The notes under the pieces: generated by a model
What the model was told of the DNA's origin: nothing
Databases searched by the model: none
What the model saw: only the letters and a program-made list of their open reading frames with translations
Assembly (NCBI GenBank): GCA_045594705.1
Contig: JAZNZB010000037.1
Location: 1-46,221 of the forward strand
DNA: 46,221 nt
Source: SVQP01 sp045594705
Lineage (GTDB): Bacteria; Bacillota; Clostridia; Oscillospirales; CAG-272
Reading direction: 5' to 3'
In this document: piece after piece, positions 7,300-14,221 of the stretch
Layout of the letters: the number at the start of each line of letters is the position of its first letter
How positions within the stretch are numbered: position 1 is the first letter of the stretch
Made by a program: the position numbers and the translations under genes

Positions 7300-8703
7300 A
7301 TGGCAACTCCCAATACACATTACGGCGCTGCAGCCATTGCACAAATGCTCGACGGCGCAAAGCATATCCACTTTATCGGTGTGGGCGGTGTGATGATGTC
7401 CTCGCTGGCACTGATCACGCATCGGCGCGGCTACACAGTCAGCGGTACCGACCGCACGCGCACGTCGGTGACCGAATCGCTGGAGGCATCGGGGATCCGC
7501 GTGTATTACGAGCATGACGCTGCTGCTGCGCAGGGAGCGGATATGGTGGTTTATACCGTGGCGATCTCGCCCGAAAATCCCGAATATGCCTATGCCGGTG
7601 TAAACGGCATTCCGTGCGTGTCGCGCGCGGATTATTTGGGCTATATCATGATGGGCTATGTGCATCGCGTGGGCATTGCGGGCATGCACGGCAAAAGCAC
7701 CTGTACCTCGATGTGCGCGCAGATCTTTGTGGACGCCGGTGCTGATCCCACTGTGCTCTCGGGTGCAACCACGGCCTGCCTTGGCGGTGCATATCGCATC
7801 GGAGGTAAGCAGAATTTCATTTTTGAGGCCTGCGAGTATATGGATTCCTTCCTGGATTTCAATCCCAGCATTGCGGTGCTGCTCAACGTCGAGATGGAGC
7901 ACGTGGATTATTTCAAGAGCATGGAGCAGATCCGTACGTCGTTTGGAAAATACGCTGATCTGACGGGTGAGAGCGGCTTTGCCGTGGTCAACTGTGATGA
8001 TCCCGAGGTCATGGCCTCGGTCGGGCAGTATACAGGAGGTGTGGTCACGTTCGGTATTGAGAATGAGTATGCCACCTTCCGCGCAGTCAATCTGACCTAT
8101 GAGGGCGGATATCCCGCATTTGATATTTTGCTGGACGGCGAGATGTTCTCGCACGTGCAGCTGTCTGTATCCGGCAAGCATAACGTATATAACGCCCTGG
8201 CAGCTGCCGCGAGTGCACACCTGTGCGGCATTTGTGCCGAGGAGATTGCATCCGGACTGCATGCCTTCGGCGGTGCGGGCAGACGCATGGAGTATAAGGG
8301 CAGACTCAATGGCGCGCCCGTATTTGACGATTACGGGCATCATCCCACTGAGGTGGCAGCAACGCTGCAGGGCATGGGCCAAATGGGCTTTGAGCGGATT
8401 TTTTGCGTATTCCAGCCTCATACGTACAGCCGTACCGCGCAATTAGCAGACGCCTTTGTCAAGGCGTTTGCAGCAGCTGACCAAGTGATCTTGGTGGATA
8501 TTTACGCTGCCAGAGAAAAGGACAGCCGAGGGATCAGCTCCGCAAAGCTCGCATCCCGAATGGGCGCGCATGCGAGATATATTCCGGAATTTGACAAGAT
8601 TGCAGAGGTGCTGCAAGGGGAGATTACCGAGCGTGATGCCGTGGTCATTATGGGCGCGGGTGACGTGTACCGCTTGTTTGCACATTTGCCGCTTGAGATG
8701 TAA
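7300..8703 (+). CDS. murC: UDP-N-acetylmuramate--L-alanine ligase
   Basis: 467 aa. Adds L-alanine to UDP-MurNAc with ATP, the first amino-acid ligation of cytosolic peptidoglycan precursor synthesis. Motifs: Rossmann-like FIGVGGVMMSSLA at the N-terminus, ATP loop GMHGKST at about 128-134, the central Mur ligase domain, and DDYGHHPTE near 342-350, typical of MurC. Length is as expected. AAGGAG lies upstream of the ATG at 7300. It is followed after 13 bp by the EEP-family gene. A TTGTGA-N17-TATAGA pair at 7256-7284 looks like a promoter but would start transcription on top of the ribosome binding site, so it is not called. It is not in a dcw cluster here. Confidence 0.96.
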   Translation: MATPNTHYGAAAIAQMLDGAKHIHFIGVGGVMMSSLALITHRRGYTVSGTDRTRTSVTESLEASGIRVYYEHDAAAAQGADMVVYTVAISPENPEYAYAGVNGIPCVSRADYLGYIMMGYVHRVGIAGMHGKSTCTSMCAQIFVDAGADPTVLSGATTACLGGAYRIGGKQNFIFEACEYMDSFLDFNPSIAVLLNVEMEHVDYFKSMEQIRTSFGKYADLTGESGFAVVNCDDPEVMASVGQYTGGVVTFGIENEYATFRAVNLTYEGGYPAFDILLDGEMFSHVQLSVSGKHNVYNALAAAASAHLCGICAEEIASGLHAFGGAGRRMEYKGRLNGAPVFDDYGHHPTEVAATLQGMGQMGFERIFCVFQPHTYSRTAQLADAFVKAFAAADQVILVDIYAAREKDSRGISSAKLASRMGAHARYIPEFDKIAEVLQGEITERDAVVIMGAGDVYRLFAHLPLEM

Positions 8704-8716
8704 AGGAGATGAAAAT

Positions 8717-9487
8717 ATGGCGAGCCTCAAGGTAATGACGTATAATTTGCGCGTGGACAACACGGGCGACGGTATCAACAGCTTTACCAACCGACATGAT
8801 CGCGTGATCAGCATGTTGGAAAGTACCCGCCCGGATATCATCGGCTTTCAGGAGTGCACGCACCATATGCGTGCGTATCTGGAGCAGCACATGCCCGATT
8901 ATGGATTCGTGGGCTGCGGCAGGGAAAAGGACTGCCGTGGGGAATCCATGGCCATTGCATATCGCAAGGATACCTTTGCCGTCCTGCACGTGGATAATTT
9001 CTGGCTGACCGCTACGCCGCGCGTGCCGGGATCTAACCTGGGCGGTGACCAGAGCGGTTGCCCGCGCATGGCAACCGTTGCTGTGCTGTTTCATCACGAA
9101 GCGGATCGACAGCTCTGTTTCTGCAACACGCATCTTGATCATCAAGGGCCTATGGCAAGACAGCTTGAAGCCGCGATCTTATGCGCCATGCTGGATGCGT
9201 ATAAGCAGCCCATCATTCTCACGGGAGATATGAACGCAAAGCCGCACAAGCCCGAGATCGGCATCATCAAGACGGCTATGGAGGCCCGCGGTGCGCGTGA
9301 TGTCACGGCAGAGCTGGGCGGCACGTTCCATGACTTTGGCAGAAAAGATCCCGAAAAGTATTCGAAAATCGACTATATCTTTGCATCCGGAGCATGCATG
9401 GATTGCTATATCATTCCCGACGATGCGGACAAGCAGGGCTTGTATTATTCCGACCACTTTGCCGTTATGGCCGAGATCGAGATTTGA
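8717..9487 (+). CDS. Endonuclease/exonuclease/phosphatase family protein
   Basis: 256 aa member of the EEP superfamily (DNase I/sphingomyelinase fold). Metal and catalytic motifs are present in order: MTYNLRVDN, IGFQE (metal Glu), NTHLDH, GDMNA, KIDYIF and SDHFAV (catalytic His). Without a signal peptide it should act in the cytosol; substrate may be nucleic acid, phospholipid or sugar phosphate. The longest ORF begins inside murC, but AAAGGAGA seven bases before the ATG at 8717 sets the start. It sits between murC (13 bp upstream) and the MBL-fold lipoprotein (14 bp downstream), so these are likely one operon. Confidence 0.88.
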   Translation: MASLKVMTYNLRVDNTGDGINSFTNRHDRVISMLESTRPDIIGFQECTHHMRAYLEQHMPDYGFVGCGREKDCRGESMAIAYRKDTFAVLHVDNFWLTATPRVPGSNLGGDQSGCPRMATVAVLFHHEADRQLCFCNTHLDHQGPMARQLEAAILCAMLDAYKQPIILTGDMNAKPHKPEIGIIKTAMEARGARDVTAELGGTFHDFGRKDPEKYSKIDYIFASGACMDCYIIPDDADKQGLYYSDHFAVMAEIEI

Positions 9488-9501
9488 AAGGACGGGTAGG
9501 T

Positions 9502-10812
9502 ATGAAAAGAAACGCATTTGTGACGCTGACTCTCTGGACACTGTTGATGACCGTGCTGCTCTCTATGGTCGCCTGCAATATGGACGGACAACAGAGCGCG
9601 AACGACGCGACGACCGAGGCAGAGACCGAGCCAAGTGTGCCGGCGCTCGACCCCGCAGGATTTGGTAAGGCGGACGATGAATATGTTTGCCAAGACGAAT
9701 CGTTGCTCTATACCTACAAGGACAAGACCGCCGAGCAGTTTGCGGGTGTTTGCGCATTCTATGAGGAGGATGGCTACGCTCTGTACAGTGAGAGCGAAAA
9801 AGCGGGCAATTTGTTTGCCACTTACGTAAGAGATACCGATATGGCGCACGTGTATTGGCTTAAGAGCAAAGGGGAGCTTTGCATCGTGCTGTCCGATACT
9901 GCAGGAGGTACGTTGCCTCCCGCGGCTTCTCCCGAGATCATGCAAGGGGAGTATACACCCACGATCACACAGCTGCGCGACAGCTCCAACGTCAACGGCA
10001 TGTGCTATATTATCCAGCTGCCCGACGGCTCGTTTATCGTGTACGACGGCTCTTATGAAAAGCGAGGAAACAAGGTGATTTCGCAGCTGCAGGAGCTGCA
10101 CGGAGAAGAGGGAACACCCCTGGTCCGCGCCTGGGTGCTCACACATTCGCATGACGACCATTATCCCGCATTTTCCTACGTGTGTAATAGAAAGGCTGAT
10201 GATGTCAAGGTCGAGTATGTGATCTTTGCACCCATTGACGCTGATCTTGCAAAACAGATCGGCGGAGACGATTATTTCAATCAGGACGTACATGCCGACG
10301 TTGCCAAGCTGGGTGCAACGGTCGTGTATGCACACACGGGTATGGAGTTTTCGTTCGGTGATTTCAAAATGGAAGTGCTGCTTGCTGCGGACGATCTGTT
10401 CAAGGTAGGCAATCATAACAATTATTTCAATAACTCCAGCCTTGTTACCCGCATTTATACGCAGGATTACAGTGCGATGTTCACAGGGGATATTGGCAAA
10501 GAGGGCGCGGGCTGGATGATGGACGTTTACGGTGAGTATTTGCAAAGCAACGTCTGTCAGGTTTCACACCATGGTGTTGAGGACGTGCCGTTGGAGTTCT
10601 ATGAAACGGTGCAGGCGTCCATTTTGTATTATCCCTGCAACAAATGGCTGTACGATCAGACCGAGCGTCACTACGACGTGCGCATGGCACTGGAGCAGCG
10701 CAGCTATACCAAGGAGATTCTGATCGCAGGTGTGGGACTTTTCACGCGCGAGTGGGGAACGACCTTTAATGCGGACGCTGCGCTTTCCATGCCTGAATAT
10801 GAGAGAAAATAA
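9502..10812 (+). CDS. Secreted lipoprotein with ComEC-like metallo-beta-lactamase fold
   Basis: 436 aa. The N-terminal signal ends in a lipobox with Cys25 (SMVAC), so it should be anchored outside the membrane. A Thr/Glu-rich linker follows. The hydrolase domain has THSHDDH at about residues 214-220, the HxHxDH metal motif, then FTGD and a late SHHG, the order seen in the beta-lactamase domain of ComEC/Rec2 and related secreted MBL hydrolases. The substrate is unknown; nucleic acid or a phosphodiester is plausible by family. The ATG at 9502 follows GGACGGGTAGG. It is the third gene of the murC group. A hairpin at 10829-10862 follows. Confidence 0.85.
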   Translation: MKRNAFVTLTLWTLLMTVLLSMVACNMDGQQSANDATTEAETEPSVPALDPAGFGKADDEYVCQDESLLYTYKDKTAEQFAGVCAFYEEDGYALYSESEKAGNLFATYVRDTDMAHVYWLKSKGELCIVLSDTAGGTLPPAASPEIMQGEYTPTITQLRDSSNVNGMCYIIQLPDGSFIVYDGSYEKRGNKVISQLQELHGEEGTPLVRAWVLTHSHDDHYPAFSYVCNRKADDVKVEYVIFAPIDADLAKQIGGDDYFNQDVHADVAKLGATVVYAHTGMEFSFGDFKMEVLLAADDLFKVGNHNNYFNNSSLVTRIYTQDYSAMFTGDIGKEGAGWMMDVYGEYLQSNVCQVSHHGVEDVPLEFYETVQASILYYPCNKWLYDQTERHYDVRMALEQRSYTKEILIAGVGLFTREWGTTFNADAALSMPEYERK

Positions 10813-10828
10813 CGAGAGTTTTCATTTG

Positions 10829-10862
10829 TTCAGGCTCTGCCGGGGATTTGGCGGAGCCTGAA
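10829..10862 (+). terminator. GC hairpin after the MBL lipoprotein gene, weak terminator
   Basis: TTCAGGCTC...GAGCCTGAA with inner GCC/GGC pairs, a perfect outer 9-bp stem. There is no T-run, so attenuation or mRNA 3'-end protection is as likely as termination. Confidence 0.4.
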
Positions 10863-10884
10863 CTTGAGAAAAGAGAGGTAGAGC

Positions 10885-11256
10885 ATGACCAAGCAGGAGT
10901 TTTTTGACTATTGTCTTTGCACCCACGGTACACGGCCGGATTATCCTTTTGAGGAGGATTTTGAAACGGCCGTGATGCGGCATGCCGATACGCGTAAATG
11001 GTACGCCATTGCCATGCGCGTGCCGCGCCGCAAGTTCGGATTTGGCGGGGAGCAGGGGAACGAGGTAATCGACGTGGTCAATCTCAAGCTGCCCACCGAA
11101 ATGTTCGGCTCGTTCGGCGCGGATGTCGGCGTCTATCCCGCCTATCATATGAATAAGCTACATTGGGTCTCGGTGCTGCTGCCGGATGCCCCCGAGGATG
11201 TGGTGGAATTTCTGGTCAGCGTCAGCTACGAGGCAACTAAGGGGAAGAAAAAGTGA
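10885..11256 (+). CDS. YjbR/MmcQ-family (DUF419-type) protein
   Basis: 123 aa, cytosolic, CyaY-like fold family often called MmcQ or YjbR, with possible DNA-binding. The sequence starts TKQEFFDYCL and shows the usual middle KWYAI and VVNLKLP segments and a C-terminal YPAYHMNKLHWVSV followed by a short helix and Lys-rich tail. Length is standard. GAGAGGTAGAGC precedes the ATG at 10885. It may be read from the upstream genes if the hairpin at 10829-10862 is leaky. A strong terminator begins at its stop codon. Its role is not established for the family. Confidence 0.85.
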   Translation: MTKQEFFDYCLCTHGTRPDYPFEEDFETAVMRHADTRKWYAIAMRVPRRKFGFGGEQGNEVIDVVNLKLPTEMFGSFGADVGVYPAYHMNKLHWVSVLLPDAPEDVVEFLVSVSYEATKGKKK

Positions 11257-11296
11257 AAGAAAGAGGAGATCACAAGGATCTCCTCTTTCTTTATGT
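11256..11296 (+). terminator. Strong intrinsic terminator
   Basis: A perfect 16-bp stem (11256-11271 with 11277-11292), loop ACAAG, overlapping the stop codon of the YjbR-like gene. The stem's own 3' arm is T-rich. Confidence 0.85.
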
Positions 11297-11360
11297 ATAA
11301 AGACTACGAAAAAGATATTTATTGCGGTTTGCAATAAGGATTCGAACCTGAGTCATGTTA

Positions 11361-11506
11361 ATGAAATCGTGCGCTGCACGATGAAATCCTCGCTTGGCTC
11401 GGATGAAATCTTCCACCTTCGGCTTCAGATGAAATCAAATCCGCCCATCTTCTGCCGTAAGGCAGATTTCATCGCAAAGCGATTTCATCCACCACAGGTG
11501 GATTTA
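11361..11506. repeat. Hairpin array with ATGAAATC spacers
   Basis: ATGAAATC occurs at 11361, 11381, 11403 and 11429, then its complement GATTTCAT at 11465 and 11481. Small perfect hairpins lie between them: CGTGC/GCACG, CTGCC/GGCAG, CGC/GCG and CCACC/GGTGG. The whole is a large interrupted palindrome with side stems. It marks the left part of the AT-rich island. It is not a CRISPR array: the spacers are hairpins and the repeats are 8 nt. Confidence 0.75.
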
Positions 11507-11628
11507 TTCAGCAGAAGCGGATATTCGCTGTTCAGATCAGCGGTAAGTATATCGTCCCCAAGAGCGCACTCGTGGAATTCCTCGTCGGCGACTTCGCCTT
11601 CGAGATTGTCCATAAGTCGACGTGGCAT
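11485..11628 (-). CDS. Small ORF at the edge of the hairpin array, uncertain
   Basis: 47 codons on the minus strand, starting PRRLMDNLEGEV and continuing ECALGDDILTADL, acidic, with no recognised domain. A weak GAGG lies about 12 bases upstream of the ATG at 11628. The 3' end runs into the hairpin array (the stop lies in a GATTTCAT unit), so it may be part of the repeat element, the remnant of a longer gene, or a true small protein. It lies after the terminator of the AAA/DUF4143 gene on the same strand and has no clear promoter. Confidence 0.3.
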   Translation of the reverse strand: MPRRLMDNLEGEVADEEFHECALGDDILTADLNSEYPLLLNKSTCGG

Positions 11629-11659
11629 ATCAATACAATCCTCACGTTTACAAAGAAGA

Positions 11660-11706
11660 AATAAAGCAAAACACAGCCTCACCATATCGGTGGGGCTGTG
11701 CTTTTA
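11660..11706 (-). terminator. Terminator of the AAA/DUF4143 gene
   Basis: CACAGCC.CACC (11672-11683) pairs with GGTG.GGCTGTG (11689-11700) with one G-T type mismatch. On the minus strand it is followed by TTTTGCTTTATTT. Confidence 0.75.
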
Positions 11707-11710
11707 AGCA

Positions 11711-13159
11711 TCACTCTATTCCTTGATATCCATGCTTTTCTGCATTACCTAACAGATAGAGGAATGCAAATGCAGGGATTCTCAATAATTCTTTACCATT
11801 AGGAGTGTTGTGTACACCGAAGTCATTCGCTGTTTTAGTGATAACGATTGCGGCAGATGCTTCGTCACAAAATTCAACAATTGCATCATCGTCAGTAATC
11901 GGAGCTCCCTCGCGATATTTTACTTCGATCAAAATATTTTTAATCTTCGGGTAATCGACCACAACATCGATTTCCTTGTTCTTCTTGCCGCCACGGAAAT
12001 ATCCAACCGAGGTTGCGAACTTATAATAGAAGGCAGTAACGTGCTTATATACTGCGGTTTCAACTACCTTACCCATACCAACAGGATCAGTCATGATTGT
12101 TTCATCCATCAATACGGCATTTCGAATGGCAGCATCAGCTATATAGACTTTGGGTCTTGCCTTCAATATCTTTTTACCAGCCATATCTACAGGCCAACTT
12201 TGGTATATCAGATTAGCACTCTCCAAGTATTGAATATAATTCTCTACGGTAGTACGTGATACTCCGTTTAATTCTTTTGTAATAGCATCAATAGAGATTA
12301 TTTCAGACGACACATTACACAAATACAAGAAGATACGTTCAAGCTCTGTTGCATTTCGAATGTTATAAAGGGATGGCAAATCGCGCTTTAATACCTTGTC
12401 CACAACGTCTTCTCTCATGATTTGCTGAGCCATCAAATCATTATCAGCAAGTGCAAGTTCAGGAAATCCACCTACTTGCAGATATCTCATAAAATGATTC
12501 TGAACCTTTGAAAGTTGCATCATAATCTGAGTGCGCTCAATCTGAGTTTTGTGCAACAGATCAGTGGCCTTGAGATCTTCTGGAATATCTGGTCTGTCAA
12601 GCTCAAGCAGTTCACAATATTCATAGAAGGACAAGGTTGGCACTTGAATAACAGACCAACGACCTGCACCGCTTTCGCGACTACCCTTCATCAGGGCAGG
12701 ACTTGCCGATCCTGTTGCTACAACGCGGGTATCGGGCTGATTGTCATATATGATCTTAAGCCAACGATCCCAATCGGAAGCATATTGTATTTCATCAAAG
12801 AAATAGTAAACATCTTGGTCGGCATATATATTCTCGTGATAACACTCCAATACTTCCTGGAATTGACTCAGCTTAAGCATAGGATGATCCATGGAAATGA
12901 AAACGATCCTCTGCGGAGATACTCCTTCTTTCAGCAAAGCATCGATCATCTGATATTGAATTGTAGTTTTTCCGACTCTTCGTGTTCCCGTTAGTACAAC
13001 AGTACGACGAATGCTGGGTTCATTTAAGCGCTTCATTGCTTCGTGAAAAGCAAATCTTTTATAGGTTTTTGTCATCTTGGGGTTTACAACACCGGTTTTC
13101 CACCACGGATTATAGGCGGTTAATACCTTCAAGATGCCATCTTTTGAAGTAATAGCCAT
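11711..13159 (-). CDS. AAA_14/DUF4143 P-loop ATPase
   Basis: 482 aa. Standard two-part protein: an N-terminal AAA_14 ATPase with Walker A GTRRVGKTT (about residues 58-66), Walker B YFFDEIQ (about 119-125) and an ATGSA sensor, and a C-terminal DUF4143 domain with a PD-(D/E)xK-like look (EIDVVVDYP, then LIEVKYR). Such proteins are very common in gut bacteria, often as accessory genes; their function is unknown. AAAGGAGGG and the ATG at 13159 set the start rather than the in-frame TTG at 13165. It is AT-richer than neighbours, lies between a hairpin array and a tRNA, and has its own consensus promoter with a palindrome in the spacer. Horizontal acquisition is likely. Confidence 0.9.
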   Translation of the reverse strand: MAITSKDGILKVLTAYNPWWKTGVVNPKMTKTYKRFAFHEAMKRLNEPSIRRTVVLTGTRRVGKTTIQYQMIDALLKEGVSPQRIVFISMDHPMLKLSQFQEVLECYHENIYADQDVYYFFDEIQYASDWDRWLKIIYDNQPDTRVVATGSASPALMKGSRESGAGRWSVIQVPTLSFYEYCELLELDRPDIPEDLKATDLLHKTQIERTQIMMQLSKVQNHFMRYLQVGGFPELALADNDLMAQQIMREDVVDKVLKRDLPSLYNIRNATELERIFLYLCNVSSEIISIDAITKELNGVSRTTVENYIQYLESANLIYQSWPVDMAGKKILKARPKVYIADAAIRNAVLMDETIMTDPVGMGKVVETAVYKHVTAFYYKFATSVGYFRGGKKNKEIDVVVDYPKIKNILIEVKYREGAPITDDDAIVEFCDEASAAIVITKTANDFGVHNTPNGKELLRIPAFAFLYLLGNAEKHGYQGIE

Positions 13160-13182
13160 ATTCAAGCCCTCCTTTTGTAAGC

Positions 13183-13211
13183 ATTATAGCACAAAAATTA
13201 ATTTTTGTCAA
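13183..13211 (-). promoter_or_regulatory. Consensus promoter with palindromic operator-like spacer
   Basis: On the minus strand TTGACA (13211-13206), 17 bp, TATAAT (13188-13183), a perfect consensus. The spacer contains CAAAAATTAATTTTTG, a perfect 16-bp palindrome, positioned where a repressor would block polymerase. Confidence 0.8.
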
Positions 13212-13621
13212 GAATAATTATAAGTATACTATCAATTATTTTAGACAATAATTGATTATTTGCATCCAAATGTGAAATTATTTTATCCAATATAGGTATT
13301 TGTTAATCAAATAAAACTCTGATAAGGAGTGAGAGTTTATCAAATTCACTCTCATTATCTTGATCTATGTAGCGAGTTGTTTAGGGTTCAGCTGCGAAAT
13401 TGTAATAAGGCATCAAAAATTCGCGTTGTTATTTCAATTTAAGCTCCAAACTCGAAATAAACTACACAAACGAAGACGATTTCTAAAAAACTGTCTAAAA
13501 CCAAAGTCCCGAAAAGCCTTATGTATCAAGGAATTTTTGGGCTTTTATTTGTCGGAAAATTGCGAGAAAAATGCGAGAAATTAAGTCGAAAACACTCAAA
13601 TACATAAAGCGGATAAAAGAG
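13212..13621. other. AT-rich gene-free stretch
   Basis: About 410 bp of AT-rich sequence upstream of the AAA/DUF4143 promoter. A 74-codon open frame (13360-13584) has no ribosome binding site and no recognisable protein features. A short TGAGAG/CTCTCA inverted repeat lies near 13333-13356. I see nothing else; it may be decayed sequence. Confidence 0.5.
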
Positions 13622-13657
13622 AAAAGCCTCGAAAACGTAGTGTTTTCAAGGCTTTTT
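13622..13657 (-). terminator. Terminator after tRNA-Ser
   Basis: AAAAGCCTCGAAAAC (13623-13637) pairs with GTTTTCAAGGCTTTT (13643-13657) with one mismatch, directly after the tRNA CCA end on the minus strand. Confidence 0.75.
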
Positions 13658-13658
13658 A

Positions 13659-13746
13659 TGGCGGAGGCAGAGGGATTCGAACCCCCGTGGGGAAGCCCCA
13701 AACGGTTTTCAAGACCGCCTCGTTATGACCACTTCGATATGCCTCC
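13659..13746 (-). tRNA. tRNA-Ser (anticodon UGA)
   Basis: An 88-nt gene including an encoded CCA. On the minus strand: acceptor GGAGGCA/TGCCTCC with discriminator G, D arm TCG/CGA with a GG-containing loop, anticodon stem GCGGT/ACCGT around loop CTTGAAA (anticodon TGA), a long variable arm TGGGG-CTT-CCCCA as expected for tRNA-Ser, and T arm GGGGG-TTCGAAT-CCCTC. All arms are intact. The nearest good promoter is 290 bp upstream (14034-14062) and would first transcribe two tRNA-like pseudocopies. Confidence 0.96.
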
Positions 13747-13762
13747 ATATTCAGTTGTTACA

Positions 13763-13951
13763 GAGGCATGCAAACGGTTTTCAAGACTCGTGCCCTCCGC
13801 CGTCGCATAGTCGTCTGCCTTCGCCTCGTTGCCTCGGCTCGTCATACTCCTTGCTTTGGGCGGTATCGCTGCGAAAAAATGATACCCAATCATTTTTTTC
13901 TTGCTCACCCGTTATGACCACTTGATTTCAGTTTGCTGAAATACTGCCTCC
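13763..13951 (-). pseudogene. Degenerate tRNA-Ser copy 2 with insertions
   Basis: Read on the minus strand it begins with GGAGGCA and ends with TGCCTC like the tRNA acceptor strands. It keeps the D-loop core (CAAGTGGTCATAACG) and, near its 3' end, the anticodon-arm core (GTCTTGAAAACCGTTTG, 13771-13787). A hairpin ATTTCAG-CAAA-CTGAAAT is inserted after the acceptor 5' strand, and about 110 bp of foreign sequence splits the halves. That sequence includes an A/T hairpin (13874-13898) resembling a terminator. The 16-nt spacer to the real tRNA is the same as that to copy 1. Confidence 0.7.
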
Positions 13952-13967
13952 ATATTCAGTTGTTACA

Positions 13968-14016
13968 GAGGCGTGCGTTATGACCACTTGATTTCAGCTC
14001 GCTGAAATACTGCCTC
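13968..14016 (-). pseudogene. Minimal tRNA-Ser-like copy 1
   Basis: A 49-nt unit: GAGGCA, then hairpin ATTTCAG-CGAG-CTGAAAT, then the D-loop core (CAAGTGGTCATAACG) and the acceptor 3' strand GCCTC. Anticodon, variable and T arms are absent. It is the first unit after the promoter. It is separated from copy 2 by the 16-nt spacer ATATTCAGTTGTTACA (13952-13967), which is identical to 13747-13762. Confidence 0.65.
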
Positions 14017-14033
14017 TCATATCAACAAAGTGT

Positions 14034-14062
14034 ATTATATCACAAACTTTTGTGTTTGGCAA
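14034..14062 (-). promoter_or_regulatory. Promoter of the tRNA-Ser tandem array
   Basis: On the minus strand TTGCCA (14062-14057), a 17-bp spacer and TATAAT (14039-14034). It points leftward into the tRNA-like copies and the intact tRNA. Confidence 0.75.
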
Positions 14063-14127
14063 GTGTTTTGTTTGATTTTTTGGGCGCGAATTGCAGATGT
14101 ATTTATTCACGAGTCAGAATTTTGTGA

Positions 14128-14180
14128 TATAATAAAAAAGTATCGTTTTTTTTGCAACCAAACCACTCCAAATGGGTACT
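14128..14180 (+). promoter_or_regulatory. ECF-like promoter motif ahead of sigma gene 1
   Basis: TGCAACC at 14153-14159, 16 bp, then GTACTT at 14176-14181. The same layout occurs before the paralogous sigma gene at 41.7 kb. A separate extended -10 (TGATATAAT, 14125-14133) also lies upstream and may give basal sigma-A transcription. Confidence 0.5.
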
Positions 14181-14221
14181 TGATGAGTGAAGGCGCCATC
14201 ACAAAACGGGAGGTGAGACGT

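Noticed and set aside
7267..8442. 391-codon frame opposite murC
   Set aside because: Antisense shadow; no start signal.
11341..11352. Second tRNA gene marked by GGATTCGAACC
   Set aside because: The T-arm stem has a mismatch and no acceptor, anticodon or D arm can be found around it; kept only as a possible att remnant.
11361..11506. Possible CRISPR array
   Set aside because: Repeats are 8 nt, change orientation, and the spacers are hairpins; no cas genes.
13360..13584. 74-codon plus-strand frame in the AT-rich gap
   Set aside because: No ribosome binding site, basic low-complexity translation, and it runs into the tRNA terminator region.
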